From Eucommia ulmoides (taxonomy: Eukaryota > Streptophyta > Magnoliopsida > Garryales > Eucommiaceae), in assembly GCA_016647705.1 (NCBI GenBank), contig CM028334.1, forward strand, positions 8,465,546 through 8,529,545: a stretch of DNA of 64,000 nt. Direction: 5' to 3'. A program made the translations under genes and the position numbers. Below are positions 24,801 through 36,349 of this stretch, in pieces (positions within the stretch are counted from its first letter, which is position 1; each line of letters begins with the position of its first letter). A model generated the notes under the pieces. It was not told where the DNA came from. It ran no database searches and saw only the letters and a program-made list of their open reading frames with translations.

Positions 24801-25000
24801 TACTGACAAGTATAAACATGAGTTGAAATTTGAAGTGGGTGATTACATATTTTTACGTATATCTCCATGGAAAGGCATCATGAGAGTTGGGAAGGAAGGA
24901 AAGTTAAGTTTGAGGTACATCGGTCCATACGAGATTCTAGAAAAAGTCGGTTGTACGATGAGGTTTTTACACGCTCGCGTATTGACTATTCACAAGTATA
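21872..25000 (+). pseudogene. Ty3 pol polyprotein, broken
   Basis: Protease: DPGSTYSFVS at 21923. Reverse transcriptase: [34 protein letters not shown] (22654-22878) and the catalytic FIDDILIYS at 22921-22948. RNase H tail: [15 protein letters not shown] before a stop near 23690. Integrase: the two His of the zinc finger (EAHSSAYTMHLG) are present but both Cys positions read Tyr or are out of frame. The DDE core shows VDKLTKSAHFL, SDRDPRF and the Glu of QSEYMIQILE (24268-24687). GPYEILEKVG lies near 24930. At least ten stops or shifts. Confidence 0.85.
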
Positions 25001-26345
25001 CGAAGTCAAGTTTAATATAGTAGATCTTTAAGATCGGATATCGTTCCACAGGGACGGTGTGAATAATTGAATACCGTGATTTGCATAGTCTTATATTATC
25101 CCGACGGTTTAAGAATTATTTTAAAATTAAACTAATTAAAACTAAATTAAACTACAATTAGTGGGTTAATCCTAACTAAGTTGATTACCTAGGGATTGAT
25201 TTCATTCACTTAATACATGTTTGATTTTGTTTAGTTAACAATAACGATGTTTATCATATCTGACAATCTCGGTATCTAAAACTCATTCACTCCCTCTCCC
25301 GAGTGTTTAGTGAATGAATACATGACTTTGTGTTGATGCCGAAGTCCCCCTCGAACGTCTTTTCGAACACATAGTCACGTGAGTCTTGTCCCAACCTCAT
25401 GGATTGTAACCTTCTAACGCCCTCCTGGATCGTTAGAACGTCACGTTGTGTTTACTCTAATCCGAATTCGGGGTTACTTCTCCTGAGTGTCAAACCCCGT
25501 ATTCTCAAATCCAACCCTAATACCTTAACAAGCATATTAAGATCGTAATAAAATGATAAACACAATCGGATTTAAACACAAACAACCGTTAAAGAAACAT
25601 ATATTAGATCAAACAAGTGTTTACACGACTACATCGATCCCTGGTTAATATTTATCTAATCTATCATGATTTTGGCCATTGAAATATTAAACCAAGAGGG
25701 ATTCATCATCATTTACAATAAAATATTAAATTACAAAGAGAGAAACAAAGAAAAAAATATCAAATCTTAAAGTGGAGTGATCCATTGTCGCCAAAGATCG
25801 ATCCACCAATGTTTCCTCTTCTCCGGATGATAAATATCCTTTTTGAGCTCTTCAAGATTGGCCAAGGACCAAGTCCTAAGGGTTAGGGACATCCAATCCT
25901 TCTTAATAGAAGTAGGATAATGGATATTTATAGCTGGAAGGCTTCAAAATATCTGAAAATATCTAAAAAGATCTTAATTCTGTGCAGAGTTGACCGTCGC
26001 GGCAGTAGGGATCATCGCCGCAGTAGTGGGTTAGTCGGTTTACTCTCTGATCTTTCACCGCCACGGTGGTGGCTTGCCACTGTAGGGGTGGGACTTTGTG
26101 CTGAAAAACCCCCTCTCTGCATTCTTACCGCCACGGCGGTGGATTTCTCCCCACATCGGTGGGTCTTGTGATCTTGAAATCTTGTTTCTTCATAATTTCT
26201 TCACCGTTTTCTCTTGTTTGTTGCTTGTTTGCGTCCCTACACATGAATTATATAAAAACTAATAAAAACGCAATTAAATATTACTAATTCACTCAAAAAC
26301 TATCAAATCCGACTTAGAAGTAATTAGGTTATTTCAACCTATCAT
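25001..26345. mobile_element. Unclassified dispersed repeat, possibly an LTR-type or non-autonomous element
   Basis: Non-coding sequence that abruptly replaces pol after the GPY motif. It begins with a stretch including CGGATATCGTTCCACAGGG, a phrase common in plant retroelement repeats, and ends near TATCATCGG. It includes an array of CCGCC/GGCGG motifs at 25990-26164. Borders and class are uncertain. Confidence 0.35.
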
Positions 26346-26765
26346 CGGTACAACGGCCTATCGACTAGCCTTACTACCCCTATTTCGGGGGTGATTCCAC
26401 CATTTGTTGCCACCCCTCATAACAAGGGGTAGTTCCGACCGGTGGAGAGAGGGAGGAATAGAGAGAGAAAGAGAAAATGAGGAAGAGAGAGAGAGGAAAT
26501 GAGAAAGAGAAAGAGTCTTGAGCGGGAGAGAGAGAGAGAGATGGGTAAAAGAAAAAAAGAAAAAAGAAAAAAAAATTAAAAATTAAAATAATATAAAATG
26601 ACAATTTTGTCCTCACAATTCTGTTAGTTTGGACGGGTTTTTTTTTTACAGAATGACCAAATAAAAACGTGATGATACATAGAGGATTTAAAATGAAATG
26701 TTCAAATGAAGATGGACTAATTAGAAAAATGTCAATACTTAGAGGATTTTAAATATAATTTTTCC

Positions 26766-26829
<64 letters not shown>
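26346..26829. repeat. GA-rich and (TA)n low-complexity tract
   Basis: GA-rich DNA at 26450-26540, A-rich DNA to 26600, then (TA)n at 26773-26829 that is the target of the next LTR. No gene. Confidence 0.7.
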
Positions 26830-26831
<2 letters not shown>

Positions 26832-27624
26832 ATGAGGGTATTTTTGGGCACCTCTGAGTCAGCACTTGGGACCCGACCACGTGTCAACCCTCGCAATGAC
26901 AATGACGTATTCCGAAATCCAGAACACCATGCTAGAGTATACACCGACTATGGTTCCTCCTTGAAATCCCATTTACACCCAGGGAGGAGCGAAGAGCCCC
27001 GTAAGGACGTATCGCTCTGAGCTCTACGCTATGCCCTCGGTGATTAGTTTCAGGGACTTAGTTGTTCACCTTGACCGGTTCCCCTTTTCACCTTGTTTCT
27101 TCTCCAAGACTCTACGAATCTCCGCTCTCCTCTACCAGCTCACTGTCGCAGGCCTGACAAAGGCCCACGGGCTTATCAAATGGGCCCAAAAGCCCAAGCC
27201 CAACGATTATCTCCTAAACACCTCGAATTATCGGCTAAACATAGGGTTTCGACTAATTAATTGTGTTTAGGCCCTACTAATCATCTCCAACGCCTATATA
27301 TTTGGGGGCTATGTAAGCCCGAGGTACGCTTGAATACACTTACATTATGCGCGAGTTCATTTGTTTACTTGCCATATTCTGTACCTTTTCTCTCTGAGCA
27401 TTGATTACCACGCCGGAGGGACTTCACCGGGACAAACCCCAGTCTGAGTCTTCTGCAAGTACACTCCCTAAGGAGCAAGACACTGGGCACAACAGTCAGT
27501 CCTCCCAGGACCCAGTACAGCTCACGTGAGGACTTTTCAACCGATGACTCCGTCTCAGCAAGAGGACCCACCTGTCATCCGACTGGACCATACTCGAGGT
27601 GTGTACCAATTTTATGCACCAACA
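26830..27624 (+). mobile_element. Solo LTR, Tat/Ogre-like
   Basis: 795 bp from TGATGAGGG to CACCAACA, sitting in a (TA)n tract so that TATAT flanks both sides (weak TSD evidence). It has a TATA-like CTATATATTTGGGGGC near 27294 and CGCCGGAGGGACTTCACCGGG near 27411, a phrase typical of Tat-lineage LTRs. No interior sequence. Confidence 0.6.
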
Positions 27625-27653
27625 TATATATATATATGACTTGACACTTGTCA

Positions 27654-27684
<31 letters not shown>

Positions 27685-27723
27685 AAAAGAAAAAAGAGTA
27701 ATGGCGATTAAGGATCAAGGATC

Positions 27724-27776
<53 letters not shown>

Positions 27777-28263
27777 GCAGTTCATAAAGAGAAGGGGGAA
27801 AAAACGCAAAAAAATCTGCTTTGTAGGTATTTTTTTTTTCTCATTTACGCACACACACACACACAAACTAATTGTACGGACATGTACACATGTATATTTA
27901 TATGTCAAAAATATATATACGTAAGTTCGAGAAATACAATGGGTGTAGATATATCTAATTTGTGAAAAATACAATTTAAAATAAAAATTATAAATTTTAT
28001 TAAAATGATAATTTTAGTATTACGTTGACTAATAATATTTTTGGTAGTCGATTAACATTTTTCTGTAAATTAAATTATTAATAAGAAGAAATTTGTAATT
28101 GTTGTTATAATAATTTTTATAAAGTTAATTTGGGCGTTTAGTAATTTCGTATAATCAAAAAATAATTGAGAATGAGAAAGTTTGCATTTTAGGGTCACAC
28201 ATCGCATATTAGGTGTATTTAAATAAATTCTTAGTTTAGGCCCTTTTGTTGTTAGTTTCATAG
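27625..28263. repeat. Microsatellites and A+T-rich DNA
   Basis: (TA)n near 27625-27637, a long A/G-rich run at 27655-27697, (CA)n(TA)n at 27725-27776 and (CA)n at 27848-27864. The later part may belong to the start of the family D 3' LTR. No gene. Confidence 0.55.
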
Positions 28264-28818
28264 GCAAGGCCGACCACGTCTGTATTACGGCAGTAACGTA
28301 CTTAGTAGCGCAAAAATCGAAGTGAGTATATTGTCTTCTATGTAAATTGTCAAATTATATTTTTGTACTAAAATATGAAAAGAAAAAATTTATTAAAATT
28401 GATTATTTTATAACATGATGCGGATCAAGTAAATATTTAAATACGAAAAATTATTTTATTATCCAACTATGTCATAGTGTGATTCCGACAGGAGGGCATG
28501 TCCTGCAGGATGTTGTTGGTCCTAACAGGAGGGCATGTCCTGCAAGACATTATGTTATGACCTGACAAGAGAGCAAGTTTTGCAGGTGGTGGTGGTTGTT
28601 GTTGTTGACAACGATGATTATCATCATGATATGGTGATTTATACCACGTGTCGGCTCCTACCATTGGAGATATTGAATGGCCCTAACACTGATGACAACC
28701 TTAGATTGTATAGTTGTGCAAGTTACGATACCGTCATAACTCCCGATCGTGAGATGAAACGATCATATGGCTAGTAGAGAAATATGTATGCGATGTTTTA
28801 TTATATATGTCAAAATAA
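28264..28818 (+). mobile_element. Family D LTR, left part (3' LTR, split)
   Basis: Contains GTGAGTATATTGTCTTC (28322-28338), hairpin CAGGAGGGCATGTCCTG (28489-28505) and hairpin GATCGT...ACGATC (28745-28764), the same order as in the family A LTR. The sequence breaks at 28818; the LTR resumes at 50833. The left limit is uncertain. Confidence 0.65.
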
Positions 28819-29285
28819 TGGTACATGCCATTAACCTTCCTTGTTATTTTGTACTATATCAAATACTTCCCCTGTCATTTTCTAAATATCAGAGACCTCC
28901 CCTGTTTTTTTGCTCAAACACCACTTACCTCCCTTATTAATTAAAAAATAATAAATTTTTTATTATAATATTTATTTTACCCTTGACTATTTAAAAAATA
29001 ATTAAATAATAAAAAACTAAAATATATAAATAACCATTTAATTTATATATATATTTATCACCACTTCCGACCACCGCACCCAACGCCCCACCACCTCTTA
29101 CAGTCGCCACTACCTACCACCCGCCACTACTTTCCACCGTCGCCGCCCACCACCTCCCACCGCCACTACCCACCCAACACCACCTCCCACTGCCGCTACA
29201 TCACCTACCACCTTCCTCTACCACCACCCTCCGCTAGCTCCCACCGTCGCCACCCACCACCTCCCACCACCACTACCCTCCCCCA
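28819..29285 (+). repeat. Left terminal arm of the Mutator-like insert
   Basis: Terminal part 28819-29058, then a C-rich arm 29059-29285 of CCACC/CCGCC-type repeats. It shares TTTTGTACTATATCA and TTTTTGCTCAAACA with the far right terminus, closer than to the adjacent inverted copy at 29349-29616. Confidence 0.65.
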
Positions 29286-29348
29286 TTTTAAAAAAATATA
29301 TATATTTTAAACCATTTCATTCAAAAAAAATTAACCCTTTCATAGTAA

Positions 29349-29616
29349 GAGGTGGTGGTGGCAGTGGTAGGAGGTAGCGATGAATATTTTTAAATTAAAA
29401 GGGTATTTATGTATTTTAAGTTTTTATTAGTTAATTATTTTTTAAATAGTCAGGGGTAAAATTGGTATTATAATAATTTTTTTATTATTTTTTAATCAAT
29501 AAGGGAGGTAAGTAGTGTTTAAGTAAAAAAACAGGGGATGTCTCTGGTATTTGTAAGATGATAGGAGAGATATCTGGTATAATATAAAATGACAGGGGAG
29601 GTCAATGGTATCTACC
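29349..29616 (-). repeat. Extra inverted copy of the Mutator-like terminus
   Basis: A short G-rich arm (29349-29381) and a terminus ending GGTATCTACC, inverted relative to 28819. With it, 28819-29616 looks like a complete 0.8-kb element, but its right flank (TAAAAGTAA) matches the left flank poorly. It may be a separate copy. Confidence 0.5.
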
Positions 29617-31240
29617 TAAAAGTAAAAGTTTAGTCCTTTAGAGATGTATAAAGTAGAAAATAGCCATTTGATTAAAATAATTAAGTTTATGGTCCTCACA
29701 GAAATTATAGAAGAAAGTCCTCGATAAATGCTCTCACAATTTATTTTTATTTACAAACTATGCCATGAGAACTTCTGTGTGAATGTTCACTCTATATTCA
29801 GAAAAAATATTACTTCACTCAAATATTTTCACTCAAACAATTGTTCATGCTTTTTGTATAAATGTCCACTCAATATTTTAAAACAATATTTTGGTTCACT
29901 CAAAAATCATTCGACAATAATTTCACATGTTCTTGTGTGAACATTCACTCAATATTTGAGAAACGCTCAAAACATATCGTGAATAAATGAAAATCCACAC
30001 AAATCACATAAAACATTGGCTAGTCTGTAAATTCATGCACAATTTGAACATTCACGTGAAACCAAAAAAAAAGAGAGAACTTAAATTCACTCAAACAATG
30101 ATTCACACTTTTTGTGTGAATATCCACTCAATATTCAGAACAATATTTCAATTTACTAAAATTTTACTCGACAATAGTTCATACGTTCTGTATAAACTTT
30201 CAGTCAATATTTGAGAAATGATCAAAACAGATTGTGAATAAACAAACGCTCCACACAAATAATAAAAAACATCACATGAAACAAAAAACAAAAAAAAAAC
30301 ACTCAAAATTCACAAATCTGAAAAACAATCACATGAACATTTACGCTAGAAATCTGAAAATTTCGGATCTGAGTTTTAGATCAGAAAATCCAAATCTGAA
30401 AAAATTAGATTGCCATTGTTCATGTGAAACGGTGGAGAGAGAGAGAAAGAGAGAGGCGACGATTAGAACCATTTTAAATTTGAAAAAAAAAATAAAAAAT
30501 CCATAGATTTGGAATGAACAGTGATGGCAGGGATTTGGAATGAACAGCGATTATTTATGGTGGCGGCTTGCGGTTGAGGGGACAGTGAACAAACTGTTTG
30601 TCGCTACCACCGACTGCCATGAAGCGAAAAATTGAGAGAGTTCGAATAAAAGAGCGAATGATTTCCAGATCTGAACGGTGGCAGATGAACTCAGATCTGA
30701 ACGCCGACCTTGGTATTAGATCTGAACAAAAAAAAGGCTGGGGTCAACATCGGGATAAGTGACGAAGAAAAAATTAGATATTGCTAAACCCAAGGTGGCG
30801 TCACCGACAAACTCCAGCCGCTAGTAGGAGGCAAATTCGGTGTAGGAAGAATGTGTTAGGGCTTCTTCCAGGAGCCATGTGTTTTCAAATTGGGCAAAGT
30901 CCATCATATCGTTGTCACCGTTGACGAAAGAAATTTCGGACAAGGCCAGAGAGTGCATGGCGTTGAATTTGGAATGGCTAGTTTGTTGGCGTGAACGAGA
31001 GAGACGACGAACAGGGGTGCGGCAACTGTAGGAGAGATAGAAAGTGAGGTGGATATTTGGGGTTTCCAACATTATATATATATAAAAGGGTATAAATGTC
31101 TCTTAATAAATTTGGTCAACGGTCAAAAGACTGTAGACTAAGAATCTTTCTAAAAAAGACTAATTTACAACACAACTGTTCAAAAAGATTTTTTTACTAA
31201 ACTAGCTCTTAAATAAGGGTTAAACAATAAAAATCTCTTC
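29617..31240. mobile_element. Unclassified repeat with a 258-bp internal duplication
   Basis: Non-coding repeat that resembles 45222-46744 in its ends and in its AGATCTGA-rich centre. A diverged tandem duplication of 258 bp has its units starting at 29830 and 30088 (CACTCAAACAAT...). No recognised protein; the 60-90-codon frames are not supported. Confidence 0.4.
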
Positions 31241-31359
31241 TATAAATCAGGACATATTTAGATTATAAATTTTTTATCCTTGAATTAGATACCTAAGGGA
31301 CAAGATTAATAGATATCATGACATATTTTACATTTGAGAAATTTTTTACCTTAGATATT

Positions 31360-32020
31360 TAAGGGGCAAGATTAAAAGATTTTAATGGTTGAAATTAAAC
31401 AATATTTTAAATCGTTATAATTTTATATTATATAATATATTTAATAAACTAACAACTTATCCCAAAATATCTCACAAAAATTAATATAATAAAATAGGAC
31501 AAAAAAAGTTTTGGAGCGCAAAAAAAATAAAAAAATTCACACCCCCACTTCTAAGATGGTTAAATTAAATTATTTTTAATCCTTTATATTTTAAATTTAT
31601 AATTAATTGGTTAATATATATATTCGGCAATTAATATAGTATCTTTAGGCATTGGGAATACCTAATGTATGTATATATATACTGTAAAACATGACATATT
31701 GTATATTTTAGACATTTTGAACCGTTGGATCGATTTTATATCCAAGTTTTGAGATCAGGCAATATTTTAAACGCTTATAATCTTATATCATATAATATAT
31801 CTAACAAACTAACAACCTATCCCAAAATTTATCACAATTTTTTTTTAAATCTCCATTTCTTAAATGGTTAAATAAAATTATATTTTGTATTTTTAAAATT
31901 TTACATTTATATTTCAATTAATTTATTATTTACTTTCTTTTTGTAATTATAAATTAGAAAAACAATATACTGCCTTTAGACACAAGGAATCCCTAATATA
32001 TATGAAAAATAGATCTAAAA
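31360..32020. repeat. Diverged 360-bp tandem repeat
   Basis: AACAATATTTTAAATCGTTATAA (first copy, near 31399) returns as CAATATTTTAAACGCTTATAA exactly 360 bp later, with the downstream sequence also repeated (CTAACAACTTATCCCAAAAT and CTAACAACCTATCCCAAAAT). No coding content. Confidence 0.75.
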
Positions 32021-32039
32021 TAGCGACTACACGATTTGG

Positions 32040-33494
32040 TTACGCGTTTTGGTAATGTATTTTTGTTGGCCCAAAGGGGGTAAAATGGTTTGCTTAAAAA
32101 ATTAACAAATAAATTCAATTCTCTAACCAATTTATATCTTGCTAATTATGCGAAAACGTGTAATTCTAGATGCATAACCAATCATATGAGGGATGGATAA
32201 ATTGACATGAAGATTCATATTGGTTCAGCAAGTTGCTTTTGCCCATGTCCACTCTCCTAGGTTCCCGTATGGCATTTGCAATCTAATACCATACCTTGAT
32301 TAGGCAAGTTCTCTTTATGCCCAATCAACACTCTCCCTTAGACCAGCTACATTTAGGTCTAAAGCTACAACTCACAAGAATACGAAAAAATCAATTGTTT
32401 CTTCTCACAAAAGTTTTGACCAACTCAATGCAATATAAACTCAATTAATGGTCCGAATAATAGTGATAGAAAATGTGTGAGAAACTAAATCTAGGTTCTA
32501 GCAATTTAAGCACAAAACTTTTTTAAACCAGATTTCTAGAAAAATAATTTACAAGAATTTCTATAATATTTAGCAGGAAACGATTTTTAAATCACAGATA
32601 TAACAAGCTTAGAAATTCAAATATGTATATCACGTGAAGCACAATAATTTTGAGCAAGCAAATAAGATAAGAACAGTCTCATTGAGGTTTTCTCAAGAAT
32701 GATGTAAGTAATAATAATGTTGTATCAAACTTGGTTTTCGTAGAGAAAACTCTTTTCTCGATCAAGAATTTCTCAAAATTTTTCTCTCAAAATATATTTT
32801 AACAAATATAATCTCTCCTTTTATAAATCTAAAATCCTCTTTGAATTCTTGATATTTTAAAAGTGAAAAATGTAGGTCTATTTAATGTGTTGTCAAACAT
32901 AGCTTATAGCAACTATTTTTCAAAGATATATAAAACAAGTGACACATATAGACCCCATATATATGATAGGCTTATAACAACAATAATAACACTTTTAAAA
33001 CTCTCAATTTTGTGCCAAAAATATTTTGATTTAAAATAAGAAAAGATAAAAAGAAGTATACCTGACTAAATAATAAGATCTTAAAAAAAATAATGTGATA
33101 TCAGTCAATTAATCAATTGATCGATCTAGGTCCTGAATGTGCAATCCTACTAGTCGGTCGATTGATTCTATCAACCGATATTTTGATAGGTCAATAGACC
33201 GAAATGACCTTTTTTCATATTTTTTTTAATAATTTTCAAACGGTTCTTGATTGATTACGTAGAAAAATCTTTTTACAACATAAATTTATCACTTCCGACT
33301 ACTGAAAAAAATATTAATGTTATCATTATGTGTCATGCGTGGTCCTAATCAGGTTGCATTAAGAGTTTAAAAAGATTGAGTTGTTTTACCTGATACTATA
33401 TAAAATTCTTCTACCTCAATTTTTTTTTAATATCTTCATTGGAGCCATCTTGATCTTTATCATCCATTATCATAACATCTAGGGTCAATAATCT
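32040..33494 (-). mobile_element. Probable copia (SIRE-like) 3' LTR
   Basis: On the minus strand, CATCATCAAAAAGGGGGAGATT (split by class: CATCATC then the purine tract) immediately precedes TTGACCCTAGATG at about 33494, as in SIRE-type copia elements. The LTR body contains repeated TCGATCGATT/CGGTCGATTG motifs near 33107-33190. The left border is uncertain. Confidence 0.45.
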
Positions 33495-33499
33495 CCCCC

Positions 33500-34119
33500 T
33501 TTTTGATGATGACAATTGATGAAAAAAAATTCAACTCGGCCAGAAAGAGCACCACAAGTCCGAAACACATGATAGGCACAAGAGACGACTATGGACTTGA
33601 CATCGGCCAGCTCGACTAGGCCCCTTGTCCATTTTTGTCTAGGGTCATGCTACCCCAAGTGAGGGCGTAACATCGCTCCTACTCAAAAGAAATCCGAGAA
33701 GCCTCTGCTTGGTAAGAAAAGAGCCGTTACCTCCACTAGGTAATGACTCCACGTGATCACCGCTATCACTTTGGTAATAGGGTTGAGATCAATGCCATCA
33801 CTAAAACGGTGAACTGTAAATCAGGGAAGACTTGTCAAACAAGTCTCATTCCACCTATAAATACTAGAACAAAGGGTTAATCGTGTATGCACACCTTTTT
33901 TTAACTATTACCCTACCAAAATTCTATAGATAACTCTCGACTAATTCTCACACCAAAAGTGCAACGCCTACAGGCCTACGTGCGGTGCATTATTTTGCAG
34001 AAGCCCTGGCTGAGGGAGAGTGAGCTAAATAGGAGGATATTCCACGAATCCAGATCTCAGGGTGACGTATCTAGTGATCTATTTTTATGTATCATCAACT
34101 ATTAACTTGATATTGTTTA
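33500..34119. other. LTR-like unique segment
   Basis: A less A+T-rich stretch with a TATA-like CTATAAATACT near 33855 and an end around ATGTATCATCAACT, similar in style to Tat LTRs. No TSD was found and no coding sequence. Confidence 0.3.
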
Positions 34120-34128
34120 AAAAATAAA

Positions 34129-34318
34129 GGTTTAATTACACTTTACCCCCTGTGATTTAGCCCATTAGCACTTATTCCCCTATATTAACACTTACCCCCC
34201 TGTGGTCTTGATTTAAGTGCACTTACCCCCCATATCAGGGGGTAAGTAGTTTGAAAATCTAACCACAGGGGGTAAAGTGCAAATCGGTTAAACTACAGGG
34301 GTAAAGTGTAATTAACCC
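34129..34318. mobile_element. Mutator-type MITE
   Basis: 190 bp with terminal inverted repeats GGTTTAATTACACTTTACCCC and, inverted, GGGTTAATTACACTTTACCCC. Perfect 9-bp TSD AAAAATAAA at 34120-34128 and 34319-34327. Confidence 0.9.
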
Positions 34319-34379
34319 AAAAATAAATAATAACCATACTCCCCTTGAATATGAGGACATGTTTGGTTTAATTTAAATA

Positions 34380-35210
34380 TCATAATAAATAATTACTCTT
34401 GTTGTGAGGTTTAGTAAAATGTTGCATAAGTTTTTTTTTTTGCTTGAAATGACTATTTTTAGGAGGATAATTTTTGTGCAAATTATTATTTGAAGAAATA
34501 AGATTTACTTTTGGGATGGAACCATCGTTGCCTTCATGTGTCATAAGAGCATCCTGATCTCGGGCTTCCTCTTCTACACGAATATTTGTGATTAAATTCT
34601 CTAGTAAAGTCTTATTTTCCTTGTTACGTGTACATTTTTGAAACTCTCTCCATGACAGTGGCAATTTATCAATTATTTCGGTCTTGATAAGATTATCTCT
34701 AATCTTAATTCCTTTAGATCTCACTTCTGTTATGATCATTTGAAAATTTTAAGATTGCTCCACAACGGACTTGTTATCTACTATTTGAAATCGAAAAAAT
34801 CGACTTGCGGCATATTTCTTTGCACTTGCTTCTTTGGTATTATATTTGCTTTGCAAGGCTTTCCAATTTTTTTTGCTGTTTTATAATTAGTAGCATGATT
34901 ATCATAAAATTGATCCGCAAGACAATTCAAGAGATAAAAACAATAATTACACTCATCTCTTTCATATTTTTTACCTTCTCCTAATGTGTAATTTTCCTCG
35001 TCGATCATGTTGTCGATAGAAACTTTGATAGGATTCTTCTTGGTAAGAACGTAAGCAACTTTGAAAAGACTCAGATAAAAAAATACTTTGCCTTTCCATC
35101 CCTTGAAATGGACTCCCTTGAAGTGAAAAGGTTTGTTGAGATGGCTTGTTGAGATCTTCGACACTATAGTTTGCTTTCTCAATCATCGTAAAATTGTTAG
35201 AAAAATACAA
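34380..35210 (-). pseudogene. Copia gag fragment (UBN2-type)
   Basis: Capsid-like region of a Ty1/copia element on the minus strand. An upstream part (34781-35182) reads FKGVHFKGWKGKVFFYLS, VAYVLTKKNP; a downstream part (34380-34739) reads [32 protein letters not shown]. The pol region that should follow is absent: the copia-type LTR end lies about 0.9 kb further along the minus strand. Frames are broken. Confidence 0.7.
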
Positions 35211-35565
35211 ATAAATCGAGAAAAATATAAACTAATATCGGACTAAGGCCCAAAAATCTTGTTTTGTTTAAAGAGATTCAAGCCCTTTACGATTAACAAC
35301 ACCTTAAGACTAGTGCAATAGAATTTATCTTTGACTTGTCCCCTCTAGAATACAATAACCCAACTTAGTCATTTGGTTCACACTAATTTTGCATAAGTAG
35401 TAGAACCCAAAATTACACCAAGAGAACACATTTCTTTGCCCAATGTAAAGTATATATATGTAAGTATGAATGATTCACAAAACTTGTAGGAGGACCTAAT
35501 TATAGGCTCTCAAAATACATAAGATTAAATACACAAAATAAATAAAAAATGTTACAAAATACTAA

Positions 35566-36219
35566 CGACATGTTTGGTTGGACGGAATCGGGGGCAGAAT
35601 GGAATCGCCTTCCGCCTTCGATTCCTATTCCGTTGTTTGGCTCTCCAATAGAATCACAAAAATGATTCCATTGGAATGAAAACTAATGGAATGAGATTTC
35701 ATTTGAAATGGGCTGAAATCAAGTCTAACCCAATGGAATCAAAATTAAAATTACAAAAAAGTCCATCGATGATCTAGCCCAATCCAGAAATTAGAGAACA
35801 GAAGCAGAAAATTGAGAACAAAAAAAAATAGAGAACAGAAATTGAAAATTGAAAATAGAAACAGAAAAATTGAGAACAGAAAATTAAGAATAGAAATAGA
35901 AATTAGAGAACAGAAACTGAAAATTGAGAACAAAAACATAAATTAGAGAACAAAAACTGAAAAATGAATGGAATAGTGAAATTTAATAAAATGAGGGAAA
36001 GAATGGAATAGTGAAATATTATAAAATTCCTATTATGCCCTTTCATAATGGAAATTTTATTATATTTCACTATTCCATTTCTTCTCTCATTTCATACTAA
36101 TTAAACAATTGAATGAAATAGTGATTCCAATGACAATTTCATTTTATTTATTCTCTCATTCCATTATTTTTTTTCATTCCATTCCATCTTCATTTTATTC
36201 CTTCTAACCAAACGAGCCG
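35566..36219. mobile_element. PIF/Harbinger-like MITE
   Basis: 654 bp, TSD TAA (35563-35565 and 36220-36222). Ends CGACATGTTTGGTTGG and, inverted, CGGCTCGTTTGGTTAG. The interior is A-rich with repeated AGAACAGAAA-type words. Confidence 0.65.
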
Positions 36220-36349
36220 TAAAAGTCTTGATAGTTACAAGAATATGAAATGACACCATAAATGGAGTACTAACCCACTAAGATAGAGGAGACTCTTTAA
36301 CTCCAAAACTTATAAAACTCAAAAATAAATAATAATTAATTATTAATTG

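Larger units (their letters stand above)
19832..25000 (+). mobile_element. Ty3/gypsy element (family D), chromovirus-like, internal region
   Basis: Order: primer site, gag, CCHC knuckle, protease, reverse transcriptase, RNase H, integrase, GPY/F motif, all on the plus strand. This order, the initiator-Met primer site and the protease DPGSTYSFVS suggest the Tekay/Del group. No chromodomain is visible because the frame is lost right after GPYE. Many stops and frameshifts: inactive. gag is split by a hAT element at 20738-21506. Confidence 0.85.

Noticed and set aside
24900..25020. A chromodomain after the integrase GPY motif
   Set aside because: The sequence changes to an unrelated repeat right after GPYEILEKVG; no chromodomain motif is visible.
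28819..29616. Treating 28819-29616 as a simple complete 0.8-kb element
   Set aside because: Its right flank does not repeat the left flank well, while the flank at 50833 does so perfectly and the LTR resumes there. It remains possible as an overlapping second copy.
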